Of a stretch of 64,000 bases of DNA, positions 62,915-64,000 are shown one piece after another. The stretch covers positions 1 to 64,000 of the forward strand of contig NZ_VMTV02000471.1 of assembly GCF_007644035.1 (NCBI RefSeq), written 5' to 3'. The translations under genes and the position numbers were made by a program. Every line of letters starts with the position of its first letter. Within the stretch, counting starts at the first letter, position 1. The notes under the pieces are model-generated. The model did no database searches, was not told the origin of the DNA, and was given only the letters and a program-made list of their open reading frames with translations. The DNA comes from Vogesella mureinivorans. Lineage in GTDB: Bacteria; Pseudomonadota; Gammaproteobacteria; Burkholderiales; Chromobacteriaceae.

Positions 62915-62935
62915 CTCTCAAAAGGAATATCCAAA

Positions 62936-64000
62936 ATGATCGAAAATGATATTTGGGCGGGATGGCCATTGGGCAGTGTCGAAAGTAATCTCGCCCAGTA
63001 TGGACATAGCAAGCGATGGCAAAATCGTAGCAAATCGAGGAGACGTGCCGCTATCGCATTGCTAACAAAACTAGATAATCTATGCCCCGGTTCAAAATCA
63101 GGACTACATAACCTGAAATTTACCGATGATTTACTCGTAAGACTTGAACAGTGGCAATCAGGAAATGAGGAACAAACAAGGCACATCAGACATTTGCGGA
63201 ATTTTCTGCGTCAAGGCCTGCTGAATGGGAAAAATACGCTGAACTGGGACGTGACGCTTCCCCCTCCAATCATTACCCTACCCGCCATCAGCAATCCCCT
63301 CCCCCCTCAGGCGGTAGCGTCTCTGCCTGTTTTCCGGCAACAAATTGAGCGTTTCCAGGCAACGCTGCATCCAACATGGTGTGGATCTGCGCGAGAGCAG
63401 ATCTCTGTCAAGCTGCAATGGGGCCGCTTCCTTTTTAGTAGTGTCGCACTCGGCGGCCTTTTGGATAGTGCAGCCCTGCTACAACTGCCATTCTGCCAAG
63501 GCAACGTGAATCGATGGCAGGATAAGGTCTGGTTTGAACTTTTTACAGACGAGATGCCTGCATACGTTCAGGTTCAACGTGCACGTCGACACTGGTTTCC
63601 CGACCCGATCAGTCTGGTTCTTTTTAAACAGCTGCCACCACTCCCCATTGAACGCTGCCACGACAGGGACAGTACTCGCCGGTGGGTATATGGCTGCCTG
63701 CAAGATTTTTTAATTTACCTCAACAATAAGCAGCAGGATCAAACCAGCACCCATAGTCTTACCCGGCGTAAGCTGAACCAAAATATCCAACAATGGCTAT
63801 GCGATGCCACTACATACTGGCAACTGATCCTGCCGCCTTTTCTGATCGACCATAGCCTCGGCAGGAGTGGGGCAACCACATGGACAGCAGCATGCTGGCA
63901 GCGAATTCTTGAAAAAAAATCGCCACCACTACCAACGTCCTCCGAATCAGCGTTTGCTCCAATAGTCATCCAGCGCCTTGAAAAGGTAACGCGCAACCCG
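62936..64000 (+). CDS. Third gene of the recombinase trio, 3' end outside window
   Basis: From ATG 62936 the + strand is open for 355 codons to the window edge without a stop. AAGGA lies 10 bases before the ATG, and the recombinase stop is only 21 bases upstream. The protein is soluble, rich in Trp and basic residues, with an N-terminal basic segment (SKRWQNRSKSRRRAA) that could bind DNA, and later LTRRKLNQNIQQWL. I recognise no domain; catalytic recombinase residues would be expected further downstream if it were an integrase. The same AT-rich composition and tight spacing show that it belongs to the same operon. Short minus-strand frames across it are shadows. Confidence 0.7.
   Translation, partial: MIENDIWAGWPLGSVESNLAQYGHSKRWQNRSKSRRRAAIALLTKLDNLCPGSKSGLHNLKFTDDLLVRLEQWQSGNEEQTRHIRHLRNFLRQGLLNGKNTLNWDVTLPPPIITLPAISNPLPPQAVASLPVFRQQIERFQATLHPTWCGSAREQISVKLQWGRFLFSSVALGGLLDSAALLQLPFCQGNVNRWQDKVWFELFTDEMPAYVQVQRARRHWFPDPISLVLFKQLPPLPIERCHDRDSTRRWVYGCLQDFLIYLNNKQQDQTSTHSLTRRKLNQNIQQWLCDATTYWQLILPPFLIDHSLGRSGATTWTAACWQRILEKKSPPLPTSSESAFAPIVIQRLEKVTRNP

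Noticed and set aside
62911-63996. Several minus-strand frames (65-91 codons)
   Set aside because: The + strand is open without a stop from 62936 to the edge, and follows the recombinase gene with a good ribosome-binding site. The minus frames are shadows.

Overview
The window looks like the chromosome of a GC-rich betaproteobacterium, most likely of the Neisseriales/Chromobacteriaceae type (Chromobacterium, Vogesella, Aquitalea relatives). This rests on gene content and codon use only. There is no rRNA gene and no CRISPR array, and the only tRNA sequence is a 3' fragment of tRNA-fMet. About 1-51 kb is ordinary high-GC chromosome. From about 51 kb to the right edge the DNA is visibly lower in GC and is full of mobile-element scars.

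Left part (1-16 kb). Remnants of a type VI secretion/toxin locus lie at the edge. Next is a tightly overlapping four-gene exopolysaccharide-type operon on the minus strand: a TackOD1/degenerate-GGDEF regulator, a processive GT2 glycosyltransferase, a TolC-type protein fused to a TIM-barrel-like domain, and an HlyD-type adaptor. Then comes a five-gene ureohydrolase/aldehyde dehydrogenase/small membrane protein/NCS1 permease/choline-dehydrogenase-like operon with a divergent LysR regulator, a decayed tauD 3' end, a Blc-type lipocalin and an SDR.

Middle part (16-51 kb). A tRNA-fMet 3' fragment with its terminator is followed by a hipBA toxin-antitoxin pair. An MFS exporter with divergent LysR regulator, a MoaF-like protein, two SDRs and a HpaR-type MarR regulator come next. 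An amine-catabolism-like set follows: APC permease, DUF3156 protein, LuxR regulator, class III aminotransferase, phenylacetaldehyde-dehydrogenase-like enzyme and AraC regulator. After a module of histone-deacetylase-like amidohydrolase, MFS, outer-membrane protein and LuxR regulator comes a soluble chemoreceptor fused to a solute-binding domain. The 4-hydroxyphenylacetate (4-HPA) pathway follows: hpaA, an HbpS-like gene, hpaG1, hpaG2, hpaE, hpaD, hpaF, an MFS transporter, a gabD-like gene, hpaH, hpaI, and a two-component hydroxylase of the Acinetobacter C2/C1 type. My reading is that aromatic amines are taken up, transaminated and oxidised to hydroxyphenylacetate, hydroxylated to homoprotocatechuate, and cleaved to pyruvate and succinate. 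Related TTAACA/TGTTAA palindromes occur at three promoters of this region.

Right part (51-64 kb). A broken EamA-type transporter gene and a 73-79 bp IS5 scar precede a two-gene operon: a 497-residue protein of unknown family and a 1633-residue protein with NERD nuclease, two kinase-like domains and an SF1 (DNA2/NAM7-type) helicase. This is the best candidate for an undescribed defence system here. A complete IS5-family element closes it off. Beyond lies an AT-rich three-gene unit (185 aa; 849 aa tyrosine recombinase; a third reading frame running off the edge) that looks like a mobile-element recombination module, possibly related to gamma-mobile-trio elements.
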